A stretch of 64,000 nucleotides of DNA from Limimaricola sp. G21655-S1 (GCF_027213785.1 NZ_JAPWGO010000004.1:1-64000); one strand, 5' to 3'. Numbered from the stretch's first letter, positions 1 to 8,955 are shown. Notes: generated by a model from the sequence alone, not told the origin. Made by a program: numbers and translations.

Positions 1-1401
1 CAGCCCTTCCTCGGCACGGTGCTGACGCGCGAGCTGATCTACACCGCCGTCGACGACCAGCTGAACCTCGCCTTCATTTACAACAACCAGAACCCCAAGA
101 TCAACGCGATCCAGATCAGCGAAATCCTCGATGAGCCTACGGATATCGCCCTGTCTTCCAATGAGGTGGCCGAAAACGCGACCGGCGCCGTGGTTGGCCA
201 GCTTTCTCTCGTAGGGTTGGAAGACGACGACGCGTATGAGTTCTCCGTCTCGGACGGTCGTTTTCAGGTCGTGGACGGCCTGCTGAAACTGAAGGCCAAG
301 ACCAGTCTCGATTTCGAGGAGGCCCACAGCATCGACCTTGCCATCACCGGGACGGGTTCGAACGGTCGAAGCCTGACTCAGGATTTCCAGATCGCGGTGC
401 AGGACGTGGCCGAAGGCCGGCTATCGGCCGTGGCCAAAGTGGTGGAAGGCAGCAATGCCGGCGAGACGCTCAAGGATTCAAAGACCAATGGTTTGATCCT
501 CGGTCTCGGGGGCAAGGATACGCTTGCCGGCCGGAACGGCGCCGACATCCTTGCCGGCGGCAAGGGTGCCGACATGCTCTTGGGCGGCAAGGGATTCGAC
601 ACGCTCGATTACAGCGACTCCATCAAGGGCGTCACGATCAACCTGCAGAAGGGCGTGGGTAAGGGGGGCGAAGCCCGCGGCGACAAGTTCAAGAGCATGG
701 AAGGCGTGATCGGCTCCGAGGGGGACGACAGGCTCCTCGGCAGCAAAGGTGGCAACCTTCTCATTGGTGGCGATGGTGCCGATGTTCTCAATGGTCGAGG
801 CGGCAAGGACTGGGCCGACTACCATGCCTCGGATGCGGGCGTGACGGTGAACCTGGCCAAGCGCAGCGGGTCCGGCGGGGATGCCGAGGGCGACCGGCTG
901 CTGAAGATCGAGAACGTTCATGGCAGCATGCATAATGACGTCCTCGCCGGCGATGGCCGCAAGAACGTTCTCGTCGGCGATGATGGCCGAGACAAGCTCA
1001 TGGGCGGCGCCGGCGGCGACAAGCTCGACGGCGGTGCCGGCCGGGACAAGCTGCTAGGTGGAAAAGGCAGCGACAAGATGTCGGGCGGCGCGGCCAACGA
1101 CAAGCTCGTGGGCGGTGGCGGCAAGGACATGCTCGACGGTGGCGCCGGCAATGACAAGGTGCTGGGCGGGGGAGGAAGCGACACCTTCATCTTCGATCTC
1201 GGCAGCGACAAGCTGGTCGGCGGCAGGGGTCGCGACACGGTCACGTTCGATGGTGACTTCGGCGATTACGGCGTGAAGTTCGGCAAGCAAGTGATCGTGA
1301 CCATCGACAAGGATCGCGATGTGCTGATCGGCATGGAGCGGTTGGAGTTCGACGACACTACCTATGTTCGCGAGGGTGGCGGCTGGGTCGAGTTGGGCTA
1401 G
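1..1401 (+). CDS. RTX calcium-binding protein, C-terminal part (5' end outside window)
   Basis: The reading frame is open from base 1, so the gene starts upstream; the GTG at 19 is only an internal codon. The first ~35 visible residues (LNLAFIYNNQNPKINAIQI) resemble the end of a malectin-type carbohydrate-binding domain. A cadherin-like stretch follows (about residues 45-140), then from about 165 a long array of glycine/aspartate nonapeptides of the GGxGxD type. Such arrays bind calcium and fold after type I secretion, so an extracellular protein is expected. The repeats are unusually rich in lysine (GGKGAD, GGKGSD). No catalytic domain lies in the visible part, and no type I exporter gene is nearby. 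RTX family: high confidence; malectin domain: moderate. Confidence 0.85.
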   Translation, partial: QPFLGTVLTRELIYTAVDDQLNLAFIYNNQNPKINAIQISEILDEPTDIALSSNEVAENATGAVVGQLSLVGLEDDDAYEFSVSDGRFQVVDGLLKLKAKTSLDFEEAHSIDLAITGTGSNGRSLTQDFQIAVQDVAEGRLSAVAKVVEGSNAGETLKDSKTNGLILGLGGKDTLAGRNGADILAGGKGADMLLGGKGFDTLDYSDSIKGVTINLQKGVGKGGEARGDKFKSMEGVIGSEGDDRLLGSKGGNLLIGGDGADVLNGRGGKDWADYHASDAGVTVNLAKRSGSGGDAEGDRLLKIENVHGSMHNDVLAGDGRKNVLVGDDGRDKLMGGAGGDKLDGGAGRDKLLGGKGSDKMSGGAANDKLVGGGGKDMLDGGAGNDKVLGGGGSDTFIFDLGSDKLVGGRGRDTVTFDGDFGDYGVKFGKQVIVTIDKDRDVLIGMERLEFDDTTYVREGGGWVELG

Positions 1402-1921
1402 TCGATCGGGGTCGGTTCGCGGGGCTGGCCGAAACCGGCAAGGCCCGGTCGGGCTAGGATCGCCAAGTCGCATCGCCGCTGGCGCTCCTCTACTCTAGGC
1501 GCGCCTTTGCCTCCGGATCGGCCAGCAGTCGGTAGGAGAGGTGGTATCAAAATGTTGCGGACGTAGGTCGCGGGCTCGCGGTTGGCCGCCTCCTGTATCG
1601 CGATCTCGACATACTCGAACCATGCAACCGCCTTTGGCCCATTTCCGTAGCCCGGCGGGGCGCCCCCTGCGCGCTGATCGGTCCAGCCTACGGCTCCGGG
1701 AGCCGAGGCTTCATGCAGGCGAACCGGCCTTCGGCAGAAACCCGAAAGCTCGAAATCACCGCGGAACTGGAAGTCGAAATGCCTGAAGATCGAGCAGGAG
1801 CGTCCCGAGACGACGCAGATTGCTCAATCTCCGGGCGATTTCTCGTGGCTGCTCTGGTCGAGCGCCTCGTTTCGCTCTTTCCGCTCCACTTGGGCCATCG
1901 AAGTCGGGCTACTCTCGTCCC
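1402..1921. other. Intergenic region, 520 bp, no recognised gene
   Basis: No open frame here gives a recognisable protein. A short plus-strand frame at 1713-1925 has no family signature and no good ribosome site. A 6-bp hairpin (CGGCTC, loop CGG, GAGCCG) lies at 1691-1705. The promoter of the ATP-grasp operon should lie in the right-hand part, but no clear -35/-10 pair was picked out. Confidence 0.5.
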
Positions 1922-3346
1922 ATGAGCAAGAGCAGCAGTTTTGACGAGATGTGGGGGCACGAGACCGTGCTCCGGGATCCGTACGTACCGATTGACGAGT
2001 GGTTGCAGCAGGAGGATGCCGGGCGGTTGCGCCGCAAGGCGCGAGACGCGGAGGATCTGTTCCGCCTCACCGGTATCACCTTCAACGTTTATGGTGCCCG
2101 GGACGCGGCCGAGAGGCTGATCCCCTTCGATATCGTTCCCCGGGTCATCGCGGGGCGCGAATGGGACCGGCTGTCGCGGGGCATCGAGCAGCGGGTGCGC
2201 GCGATCAACGCCTTCTTGCACGACATCTATCACCGGCAGGAAATCATCCGCGCCGGGCGGGTGCCGATCGAGGCGATCGAGCGCAACGCCGCCTTCCTGC
2301 CGCAGATGATCGGGGTCGACCCGCCCGGCGGCGTCTACACCCATATCGTCGGCACCGATCTGGTGCGCACCGGCGAGGACGAGTTCTACGTGCTCGAGGA
2401 CAACGCCCGCACGCCCTCGGGGGTGAGCTACATGCTCGAGAACCGCGAGACCATGCTGCACATGTTCCCCGAATTGTTCATGAAGACCCGGGTGCGGCCG
2501 GTCTCATCCTACCCGGCGATGCTGCACCGCTCGCTCTGCGCCTGCGCGCCGAGTTCGAGCAGTGGCCGGCCGGTGGTGGGGGTGATGACGCCGGGCAGCT
2601 TCAACTCGGCCTATTACGAGCATAGCTTCCTCGCCGACAAGATGGGGGTCGAGCTGGTCGAGGGGCAGGACCTGCGTGTCGTCGACGGCCGGGTGGCCAT
2701 GCGGACCACCCAGGGCTACCAGCCGATCGACGTGCTCTACCGGCGTGTCGATGACGACTGGATCGATCCGCTCAACTTCAATCCGGACAGCGCGCTCGGC
2801 GTGCCGGGCATCATGGATGTCTATCGCGCCGGCCGGATCACCTTGGCCAACGCCCCCGGCACCGGCATCGCGGACGACAAGGCGATCTATTCCTACATGC
2901 CGGAAATCGTCGAGTTCTATACCGGCGAGAAGGCGCTTCTGAAGAACGTGCCGACTCGCCGCTGTGCCGAGCCCGAGGCGCTGTCCTACGTGCTCGACAA
3001 CCTGTCCGAGCTGGTGGTCAAGGAGGTGCACGGGTCCGGCGGCTACGGCATGCTGATCGGCCCGACCGCCTCCAAGAAGGAGCTTTCGGCGTTCCGCGAC
3101 AAGCTCAAGGCGCGACCCGGCAATTACATCGCGCAACCGACGCTGTCGCTCTCGACCGTGCCGATCTTTACCCGCGCTGGCCTCGCGCCGCGCCATGTCG
3201 ACCTGCGCCCCTTCGTGCTGGTTTCGCCCGACGGCGTGTCGATCACGCCGGGCGGGCTGACCCGCGTGGCGCTCAAGAAGGGGTCGCTGGTGGTCAATTC
3301 GAGCCAGGGCGGCGGCACCAAGGACACTTGGGTGCTCGAACAATGA
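1922..3346 (+). CDS. Circularly permuted ATP-grasp type 2 protein
   Basis: A 474-residue protein of the DUF404/DUF407 circularly permuted ATP-grasp family, predicted to join a carboxylate to an amine (peptide-like bond) using ATP. Family-typical stretches include EDNARTPSGVSYMLENR, GVMTPGSFNSAYYEHSFLA, VVKEVHGSGGYGMLIGP (nucleotide-binding, near residue 360) and the C-terminal VNSSQGGGTKDTWVLE. The frame extends upstream to 1820, but the ATG at 1922 gives the family's usual N-terminus and is preferred. It is the first gene of a tight operon and its stop overlaps the alpha-E gene (ATGA). The substrate is unknown. The same four-gene grouping is known in many bacteria and is thought to make and process a peptide-type compound or tag. 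Confidence 0.9.
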   Translation: MSKSSSFDEMWGHETVLRDPYVPIDEWLQQEDAGRLRRKARDAEDLFRLTGITFNVYGARDAAERLIPFDIVPRVIAGREWDRLSRGIEQRVRAINAFLHDIYHRQEIIRAGRVPIEAIERNAAFLPQMIGVDPPGGVYTHIVGTDLVRTGEDEFYVLEDNARTPSGVSYMLENRETMLHMFPELFMKTRVRPVSSYPAMLHRSLCACAPSSSSGRPVVGVMTPGSFNSAYYEHSFLADKMGVELVEGQDLRVVDGRVAMRTTQGYQPIDVLYRRVDDDWIDPLNFNPDSALGVPGIMDVYRAGRITLANAPGTGIADDKAIYSYMPEIVEFYTGEKALLKNVPTRRCAEPEALSYVLDNLSELVVKEVHGSGGYGMLIGPTASKKELSAFRDKLKARPGNYIAQPTLSLSTVPIFTRAGLAPRHVDLRPFVLVSPDGVSITPGGLTRVALKKGSLVVNSSQGGGTKDTWVLEQ

Positions 3347-4287
3347 CGACGCTGGGCAAGACCGCAGGCGGGCTCTACTGGATGTCCCGGCATCTGGAGC
3401 GTTCGGAGAACACGGCCCGGATGATCGAGGTGGGCCAGCGCATCGCGCTCACCCGGTCGTCGGATGATGACGAATGGGGCAGCATCCTGCAGGCGGCGGC
3501 GACACATGCCGGCTATGTCGCCAAGCATGGCGAGGTGACGCGCGACCTTGCGCTGGACTGGATGCTGCGTGACCCGGACAACCCGTCCTCGGTGCTGTCG
3601 GTGGTCAAGGCCGCGCGCGACAATGCCCGCGTCGTGCGCACCGCGCTCACCCGCGAGGTCTGGGAGGCGGTGAACGAGGCTTGGATGACGCTTTGCGCCG
3701 CGATGCGTCGCAAGGTGCATGACCGCGACCTGCAGGATGTGCTGGCACTGATCCGACAGCGCGCCGCCTTCGTGCGCGGCGCCATACATGGCACGATGCT
3801 GCGCAACGACATCTATGATTTCTGCCGGCTGGGGATGTTCAACGAACGCGCGGACTGCACTGCGCGCATCCTCGACGTGAAGTACTTCGTGTTGCTGCCA
3901 TCCGCGACGGCGGTGGGCTCGCGGCTCGATGACGTGCAATGGGAGACGATCCTGCGCAGCGTCTCGGGCGTGGGCGCCTTCCAGATGCGCTACGGCCAGC
4001 AACTGCGCCCGCGCGAGATCGCGGAGTTCATCATCCATGACCGTGCCATGCCGCGCAGCCTCGCCTTCTGCGCCCACAAGCTCGAGGAAAACCTCGGTTA
4101 CCTTGCGATGGATTACGGCACGCGCCTGCCGTCGCACGAGATTGCTGAAAAGCTGAACCAGAGGCTGCTCGGGCGGTCGATCGACACGATCTTCGAAAAC
4201 GGGCTGCACGAGTTCCTGATGGAAGTACAGCACTGCCTTGCGCATCTGAGCCAGCAGATCGAGATCGATTACAGGTTCTACCGATGA
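3343..4287 (+). CDS. Alpha-E domain protein
   Basis: A 314-residue, mostly helical protein of the alpha-E family (DUF403), starting GLYWMSRHLERSENTARMIEVG, which is the family's hallmark N-terminus. No enzymatic motif is visible. The family is nearly always encoded beside a circularly permuted ATP-grasp gene and a transglutaminase-like gene and is thought to act as their partner or scaffold. The ATG at 3343 overlaps the upstream stop by four bases, so translational coupling is likely; a GTG 15 bases earlier in the same frame is less likely. Cytoplasmic, with no signal peptide or membrane segment seen. Confidence 0.9.
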   Translation: MTTLGKTAGGLYWMSRHLERSENTARMIEVGQRIALTRSSDDDEWGSILQAAATHAGYVAKHGEVTRDLALDWMLRDPDNPSSVLSVVKAARDNARVVRTALTREVWEAVNEAWMTLCAAMRRKVHDRDLQDVLALIRQRAAFVRGAIHGTMLRNDIYDFCRLGMFNERADCTARILDVKYFVLLPSATAVGSRLDDVQWETILRSVSGVGAFQMRYGQQLRPREIAEFIIHDRAMPRSLAFCAHKLEENLGYLAMDYGTRLPSHEIAEKLNQRLLGRSIDTIFENGLHEFLMEVQHCLAHLSQQIEIDYRFYR

Positions 4288-4315
4288 CCCCCCATGCCGT
4301 CGCAGGAGCGCACCC

Positions 4316-5131
4316 ATGCGTCTGAGCATTTCGCACCGCACCACCTACAGCTTCGACGCGCCGGTCGATTACGCGCTGCAGCAGCTGCGGCTGACGCCCA
4401 AACCGGGCGGTGCGCAGCGCGTGCTGCGCTGGAGCAATACCGTCAGCGATGGTCAGACAGAGTTGAGCTTCGAGGATCAGCACGCCAACAAGGTCGAGCT
4501 CGTCTCGGTTACTCCGGGTGCACGAGAGATCAGCGTGCTGTCGGAGGGCGAACTGGAAGTCGAGGACCGGGCAGGGGTGCACGGCCCGCATGCAGGCTAC
4601 ATGCCGCTCTGGCTGTTCAAGCGGTCCACGTCTCTGACACGGCCCGGCGCACGCTGCCGCAAGCTGGTGTCGGGGCTGCGGGCCGGCAACGCGCCGCTGG
4701 AACGGCTGCACACCCTGTCCTCGGCAGTGGCCGAGACGGTGCAATACCGAACCGGAAGCTCGAACGTGGCGACCACCGCCGAGGACGCGCTCGAGGCCGG
4801 GGCCGGGGTCTGCCAGGATCACGCGCATGTATTCATCACCTGTGCGCGCCTCATGGGGGTCCCGGCGCGCTATGTCTCTGGTTACCTGATGATGGAGGGG
4901 CAGGTTTCGCAGGATGCGACGCATGCCTGGGCCGAGGCGCATGTGCCCGATCTCGGCTGGGTCGGTTTCGATGTCTCGAACGCGATCTCCCCGGATGCGC
5001 GTTACGTGCGCGTGGCGACGGGGCTGGACTACACCGAGGCAGCGCCGGTAAATGGCTTTCGCTTCGGCACCGCCCGCGAGGAACTCTCGGTCGCGATCGA
5101 GGTGCGTCAGGCTGAAACGGACTCGCAATGA
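4316..5131 (+). CDS. Transglutaminase-like cysteine protease family protein
   Basis: A 271-residue protein with a bacterial transglutaminase N-terminal domain (residues 1-80, starting MRLSISHRTTYSFDAPV) and a transglutaminase-like core. The catalytic triad is visible: Cys in GAGVCQDHAHVF, His in DATHAWAEAHV, Asp in GWVGFDVSN. Members usually act as peptidases or amide-bond exchangers rather than true cross-linking enzymes. AGGAG lies just before the ATG at 4316. The gene follows the alpha-E gene by 28 bases and overlaps the Anbu gene by four. The context suggests it processes the product of the ATP-grasp enzyme; that role is inferred. Confidence 0.9.
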   Translation: MRLSISHRTTYSFDAPVDYALQQLRLTPKPGGAQRVLRWSNTVSDGQTELSFEDQHANKVELVSVTPGAREISVLSEGELEVEDRAGVHGPHAGYMPLWLFKRSTSLTRPGARCRKLVSGLRAGNAPLERLHTLSSAVAETVQYRTGSSNVATTAEDALEAGAGVCQDHAHVFITCARLMGVPARYVSGYLMMEGQVSQDATHAWAEAHVPDLGWVGFDVSNAISPDARYVRVATGLDYTEAAPVNGFRFGTAREELSVAIEVRQAETDSQ

Positions 5132-5859
5132 CCTACTGTGTCGCCCTCAGGCTCGATCGGGGCCTGGTCTTCATGTCGGACACCCGCACCAATGCCGGGG
5201 TCGACAACATCTCGAGCTGCCGCAAGATGTTCAGCTGGTCCGACGGGGAGTCCTCGATCACCCTGCTGACGGCCGGCAACCTCGCCACCACCCAGGCGGT
5301 GGTCAGCCTGATCGAGGAGCGGCTGAAATCCCCGGGCGAGCGCAGCCCCTCGATCCTCGGCCAGCCCTCTATGTTCGTGGTGGCCCGGATGGTGGGCGAC
5401 CTGCTCAAGGAGGAGATCGCGCGCGCAGGCGCCGGGCAGATGAACGCGGATGCCGGCACCTTCGGTGCGACCCTGATCCTTGGCGGCCAGGTGCGCGGCA
5501 GCGCGCCGCGGCTGTTCCTGATCTACCCGGAGGGCAACTTCATCGAGGCGGGCGACGACATGCCTTGGTTCCAGAGCGGCGAGACCAAGTATGGCCGCCC
5601 GATATTGGTGCGTGCCTTCGACCCTGCGATGAGTTTTGCCGCGGCGGTCAAGCTCCTGATGGTCAGCTACGATTCGACCATCAAGGCGAACCTCTCGGTC
5701 GGGCTGCCGCTCGATCTTCAGATCTACGAGACGGACAGCCTCCAGCCCGGCAAGACGCTGCGGATCGAGGCGGACGACCCGCAATACCACGCAATCTCGG
5801 AAGGCTGGAGCGAGGCGCTCCGCGCGGCGTTCGAGCAGCTGCCCGACGTCGAACTTTGA
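5128..5859 (+). CDS. Anbu proteasome-type protease
   Basis: A 243-residue protein of the Anbu family (predicted proteasome-type protease, COG3484), a relative of 20S proteasome beta subunits and HslV. It begins MTYCVALRLDRGLVFMSDTR, placing Thr2 as the N-terminal nucleophile after Met removal; SDTRTNAGVDN and the lysine in SSCRKMFSW fit the active-site region. Anbu proteins assemble into large open ring or helical multimers; their substrate is unknown. It is the last gene of the operon, and its start overlaps the transglutaminase stop (ATGA). Linkage to the ATP-grasp/alpha-E/transglutaminase set matches the usual Anbu neighbourhood. No ATPase unfoldase is encoded nearby. Confidence 0.9.
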   Translation: MTYCVALRLDRGLVFMSDTRTNAGVDNISSCRKMFSWSDGESSITLLTAGNLATTQAVVSLIEERLKSPGERSPSILGQPSMFVVARMVGDLLKEEIARAGAGQMNADAGTFGATLILGGQVRGSAPRLFLIYPEGNFIEAGDDMPWFQSGETKYGRPILVRAFDPAMSFAAAVKLLMVSYDSTIKANLSVGLPLDLQIYETDSLQPGKTLRIEADDPQYHAISEGWSEALRAAFEQLPDVEL

Positions 5860-5920
5860 CATAGCGCTTGGACCGGGTTCGAGAGGAGCAGCGTCCCGCA
5901 CACGCCAAGGACATAGCAGA

Positions 5921-5945
5921 ATGGGCCGCCCCTAGGGCGGCCCAT
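5921..5945. terminator. Terminator-like hairpin between convergent genes
   Basis: An 11-bp perfect stem, ATGGGCCGCCC paired with GGGCGGCCCAT around the loop CTA. It sits between the end of the Anbu gene and the end of the oppositely oriented RTX gene. No U-run follows on either strand, so it may act weakly or with Rho. Confidence 0.65.
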
Positions 5946-5968
5946 GTCGTATCTGCACATTGATGAAA

Positions 5969-7261
5969 TCAGATCAGAAAATCGTCGCGATCGATCGCGC
6001 CCGCATCGATCCCGAGAAGCGTGATCTGCGAGTTGCCATAGCTGATCACGGCATCGTCGCCCTGGTTCTCGATGGACAGATCCTCGAACTCCAGAGACGT
6101 CCGGGTGAAGTCGAGCAGGTCCGACCCATCCTCGAAATCGGTGATGATATCGTCGCCATCCCTCTGGCTGCGGAACGCGAAGATGTCCGCCCCGTCGCCG
6201 CCGGTCAGCACGTCGTTGTGCCGCCCGCCGTTCAGAATGTCGGCGCCATCACCACCGTCGAGCGTATCGCGTCCCAAGTTGCCGAGAAGGCGATCGTCGC
6301 CCGCGCCGCCATTTAGCGTGTCACGCTGCTGGTTGCCGATGAGAATATCGGCGCCGGCCTTGCCGTTCAGCGTGTCGTTACCCTTGCCGCCGGCAAGAAC
6401 GTCCGCACCCGCGCCACCGGCCAGAAGGTCGTTCCCGGTACCGCCATCCAGCCGGTCATCGCCTGCAAAGCCGCGCAGAACGTCGTTGTCGGCCCCGCCA
6501 TCGAGCACGTCGTTGCCCTTGAAGCCCTTCACGACATCGTCGCCGGCCCCGGCATTGAAGACGTCATCAGAGGCGCTCAGCCCGAATTTGCCGCTGGCCG
6601 AGGCGCGCTGCCCGGCAAGCAGATCGAGGGCCTGTTCGAGATCGATCTCCATGATCTCGCCGGCTGCGACCGGCAGGATACCGACATAGCCATCCTGTTC
6701 GCCGTTGATCTCGCCGTCGGTGCCTTCGCCATAGCCGCCATTAACGTTTTGGCCATGCAGCACGATCTCGCGCAGCATCAGCGGCATCAGGTCCTCCATG
6801 TCATACTGGTTGCCGGTGACCGGGCTCTTCAGATTGTCCATGTCGGTCAGGTCGAAGCTCTGGATATAGGAGAGCTGGCCCTTTGAATCGGCCATCGGGC
6901 TCATACCATCGGCACCGGTCAGCGACAGCAGGACATCGCCATAGGCCGGTACCCCTTCGAGAACTTCGACGAAGCCGTCGCCGTCGGCATCGTCCGGCAG
7001 CGTCGGGGTCCGCGAATTGGCCGGGTTGCCTTCGTCATCGAACACGCCGTGGATGTGTTGGGCATGGGCCATATCGGGCGTCAGGTTCTCGGCCAGGATC
7101 GCCACGTTGATATAGGGCTTATCCTCGGCTTGGCCGAGCGAAACGATGGCGTTGCCATAGACGCCGGAGTTGTTCAGCGCCGTCAGGTCGACGGCCCAAG
7201 TTCCTTCGGAACCGCGCAGGAACGTTTCAAAGGATCCGTAGGAACTATCAAGATGAGCCAC
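5969..7261 (-). CDS. CHRD-like domain RTX calcium-binding protein
   Basis: A 430-residue protein in two parts. Residues 1-200 resemble a CHRD-type beta domain, with HAQHIHGVFDDEGNPA and later VLHGQNVNGGYG. Residues ~225-375 are about fifteen calcium-binding nonapeptides such as GGADNDVLRGFAGDDRLDG, followed by a C-terminal DIFAFRSQRDGDDIITDFEDG block typical of RTX proteins exported by type I systems without a cleaved signal. The start is GTG at 7261, supported by GGAGGAG just upstream. It would be extracellular and calcium-dependent; its function is unknown. It is transcribed alone, convergent with the Anbu operon and divergent from the ebo cluster. Confidence 0.85.
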   Translation of the reverse strand: MAHLDSSYGSFETFLRGSEGTWAVDLTALNNSGVYGNAIVSLGQAEDKPYINVAILAENLTPDMAHAQHIHGVFDDEGNPANSRTPTLPDDADGDGFVEVLEGVPAYGDVLLSLTGADGMSPMADSKGQLSYIQSFDLTDMDNLKSPVTGNQYDMEDLMPLMLREIVLHGQNVNGGYGEGTDGEINGEQDGYVGILPVAAGEIMEIDLEQALDLLAGQRASASGKFGLSASDDVFNAGAGDDVVKGFKGNDVLDGGADNDVLRGFAGDDRLDGGTGNDLLAGGAGADVLAGGKGNDTLNGKAGADILIGNQQRDTLNGGAGDDRLLGNLGRDTLDGGDGADILNGGRHNDVLTGGDGADIFAFRSQRDGDDIITDFEDGSDLLDFTRTSLEFEDLSIENQGDDAVISYGNSQITLLGIDAGAIDRDDFLI

Positions 7262-7683
7262 GGGCTCTCCTCCCTGTTACAAGGTGCGAATGGTTTCGCC
7301 ACCAGAAGTTGACCCTGCATACACGTCCGGCGATCCCGGAAGTTTCATCACATGGCAGTTAGCGGAATTGATTGGATATTTTGGCTGCGCGGTGCAGGGC
7401 GCGGCGGTCGATCAAGAAGCTTGCCACAGTAGGAGCGCCAACCTTTTGCCAATAGACGGACTATGACTTGGAGAGTGTCATTCGCAGCCAACCGTTTGCT
7501 CTGCCCCATGAAATAGAGATGTCGGACTCTCGACGTTCGCGGGTCTTCGACTTTCGTTTCTGCAGTCGACCCCGGTCCTTTCGGACATGCGCAACGAGAC
7601 CGCGAAACTTCTTGCTTCGGCGCAGCGGGCAGTGCCAGCATGAGGCCAGTATTTCGGGTGTGAGTGATCGGGAGGGTTGTGTC
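7262..7683. other. Divergent intergenic region, 422 bp
   Basis: This stretch separates the CHRD/RTX gene from eboD and should carry both promoters. An open frame runs from an ATG at 7468 into eboD, but its first 72 codons (arginine/serine/phenylalanine-rich) do not look like the family and lack a ribosome site. No repeat or RNA gene was recognised. Confidence 0.5.
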
Positions 7684-8955
7684 GTGGCCTCGTTGGATAT
7701 CTGTGTGCAGGGGCTGCGTGATGGCGTCCTGCCGCGCCTCGACGGCGCGACCCCGGTGAGGGCCCTGACAGAACGGGCGGCAGAGGTGAGCGACCAGGTG
7801 CACTGGCAACGGTTCTCGGTCCCCTTCGAATACCCGGTGGTCTTCGCCCGCGACATCTTCAACCCCGAGAACCGCATCCTTGCCAATGCCATCGGCCATG
7901 CGGAGCCCGACAAGACCCATCGGTGCCTCGTCTTCGTCGATGGCGGTGTCGTCGCGGCGCAGCCCATGATCACCGCCCGCATCGCGCAATGGTTCGCGCG
8001 TACCAGCGGCGTGAGCCTCGCCGGGGATATTGTCATCGTTCCGGGAGGCGAAGCGATCAAGAGCGATGGTACGCATGTCGAGGCGGTGCAGCGGGCTGTT
8101 TATCGGCATGGCATCGATCGGCATTCCTGCGTGGTCGCCATCGGCGGCGGCGCGATGCTCGATGCGGTCGGGCTTGGCGCGGCGGTGGCCCATCGCGGCG
8201 TCAGGCTGATCCGCGTTCCCACCACGGTCCTGTCGCAAAACGACTCCGGGGTGGGAGTGAAGAACGCGGTCAATCTCGATGGCTACAAGAACTTCACCGG
8301 CACTTTCGCCCCGCCATGGGCCGTCGTGAATGATTTCGACTTCCTCCAGCATCTGCCTCGGCGCGAGCGTATCGCCGGTATCGCCGAGGCAGTGAAAGTC
8401 GCGCTGATCCGCGACGGGGGTTTCTTCGCCTGGCTCGAGGCGAATGCCGACCGTCTGAGGGCATTCGAGCGCGACGCCGAGGAGTGGATGGTCCGGCGCT
8501 GCGCGGAGCTGCACATGGCGCAGATCGCCCATGGCGGCGATCCGTTCGAGAGGGGGTCGGCCCGCCCGCTCGATTTCGGTCACTGGGCCGCGCACAAGCT
8601 CGAAACGCTGAGCGGGCATACGGTCAATCACGGCGAAGCCGTGGCCATCGGCATCGCCCTCGATACCCGCTATTCGGTGTTGGCCGGGCTGCTGCCCGCC
8701 GGCGCCGAGGAAAGGGTCGCGGCGCTTCTCGAGCGGTTGGGCTTTGCCTTGTTTCATGCCGGGTTGGGTCTACCCGGAGCGGATGGCCAGCCGGCCCTGC
8801 TGGCCGGCCTCGACGAGTTCCGCCAGCATCTGGGGGGCGAACTGACCGTGACGCTGCTCGAAGGGCTGGGTTCCGGCATCGAACTGCACCAAATCGACCC
8901 GGATCTCGTGCGGCAGGCGCTCGATTGGCTGGCGCGCCGTGAGGCGCAGGCATGA
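7684..8955 (+). CDS. eboD: EboD, sugar-phosphate cyclase (3-dehydroquinate synthase-like)
   Basis: A 423-residue member of the sugar-phosphate cyclase superfamily, related to 3-dehydroquinate synthase and 2-epi-5-epi-valiolone synthase. These enzymes cyclise a phosphorylated sugar using NAD and a metal. NAD- and metal-site stretches are visible: VVAIGGGAMLDAVGLGAAVAHRG, RVPTTVLSQNDSGVGVKNAVN and VNHGEAVAIGIALDTRY. The GTG at 7684 is chosen because GGAGG at 7671-7675 is well spaced and the family motif QRFSVPFEYPVVF then lies near the N-terminus; a longer frame from 7468 is possible. The stop overlaps eboE (ATGA). The aroB-like sequence plus the ebo neighbours make this eboD, not the housekeeping shikimate enzyme. 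Substrate unknown. Confidence 0.88.
   Translation: MASLDICVQGLRDGVLPRLDGATPVRALTERAAEVSDQVHWQRFSVPFEYPVVFARDIFNPENRILANAIGHAEPDKTHRCLVFVDGGVVAAQPMITARIAQWFARTSGVSLAGDIVIVPGGEAIKSDGTHVEAVQRAVYRHGIDRHSCVVAIGGGAMLDAVGLGAAVAHRGVRLIRVPTTVLSQNDSGVGVKNAVNLDGYKNFTGTFAPPWAVVNDFDFLQHLPRRERIAGIAEAVKVALIRDGGFFAWLEANADRLRAFERDAEEWMVRRCAELHMAQIAHGGDPFERGSARPLDFGHWAAHKLETLSGHTVNHGEAVAIGIALDTRYSVLAGLLPAGAEERVAALLERLGFALFHAGLGLPGADGQPALLAGLDEFRQHLGGELTVTLLEGLGSGIELHQIDPDLVRQALDWLARREAQA

Noticed and set aside
1713-1925. Small plus-strand open frame upstream of the ATP-grasp gene
   Set aside because: No ribosome site or family signature; overlaps the start of the real gene.
7468-7683. N-terminal extension of eboD from the ATG at 7468
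   Set aside because: The extra 72 residues are unlike the family, and GGAGG correctly placed before GTG 7684 supports the shorter protein.
7684-8955. eboD as the housekeeping aroB
   Set aside because: Context with five other ebo genes and the NDSGVGVKNAVN active-site region point to the Ebo cyclase; aroQ further right is separate and does not form an aro operon with it.
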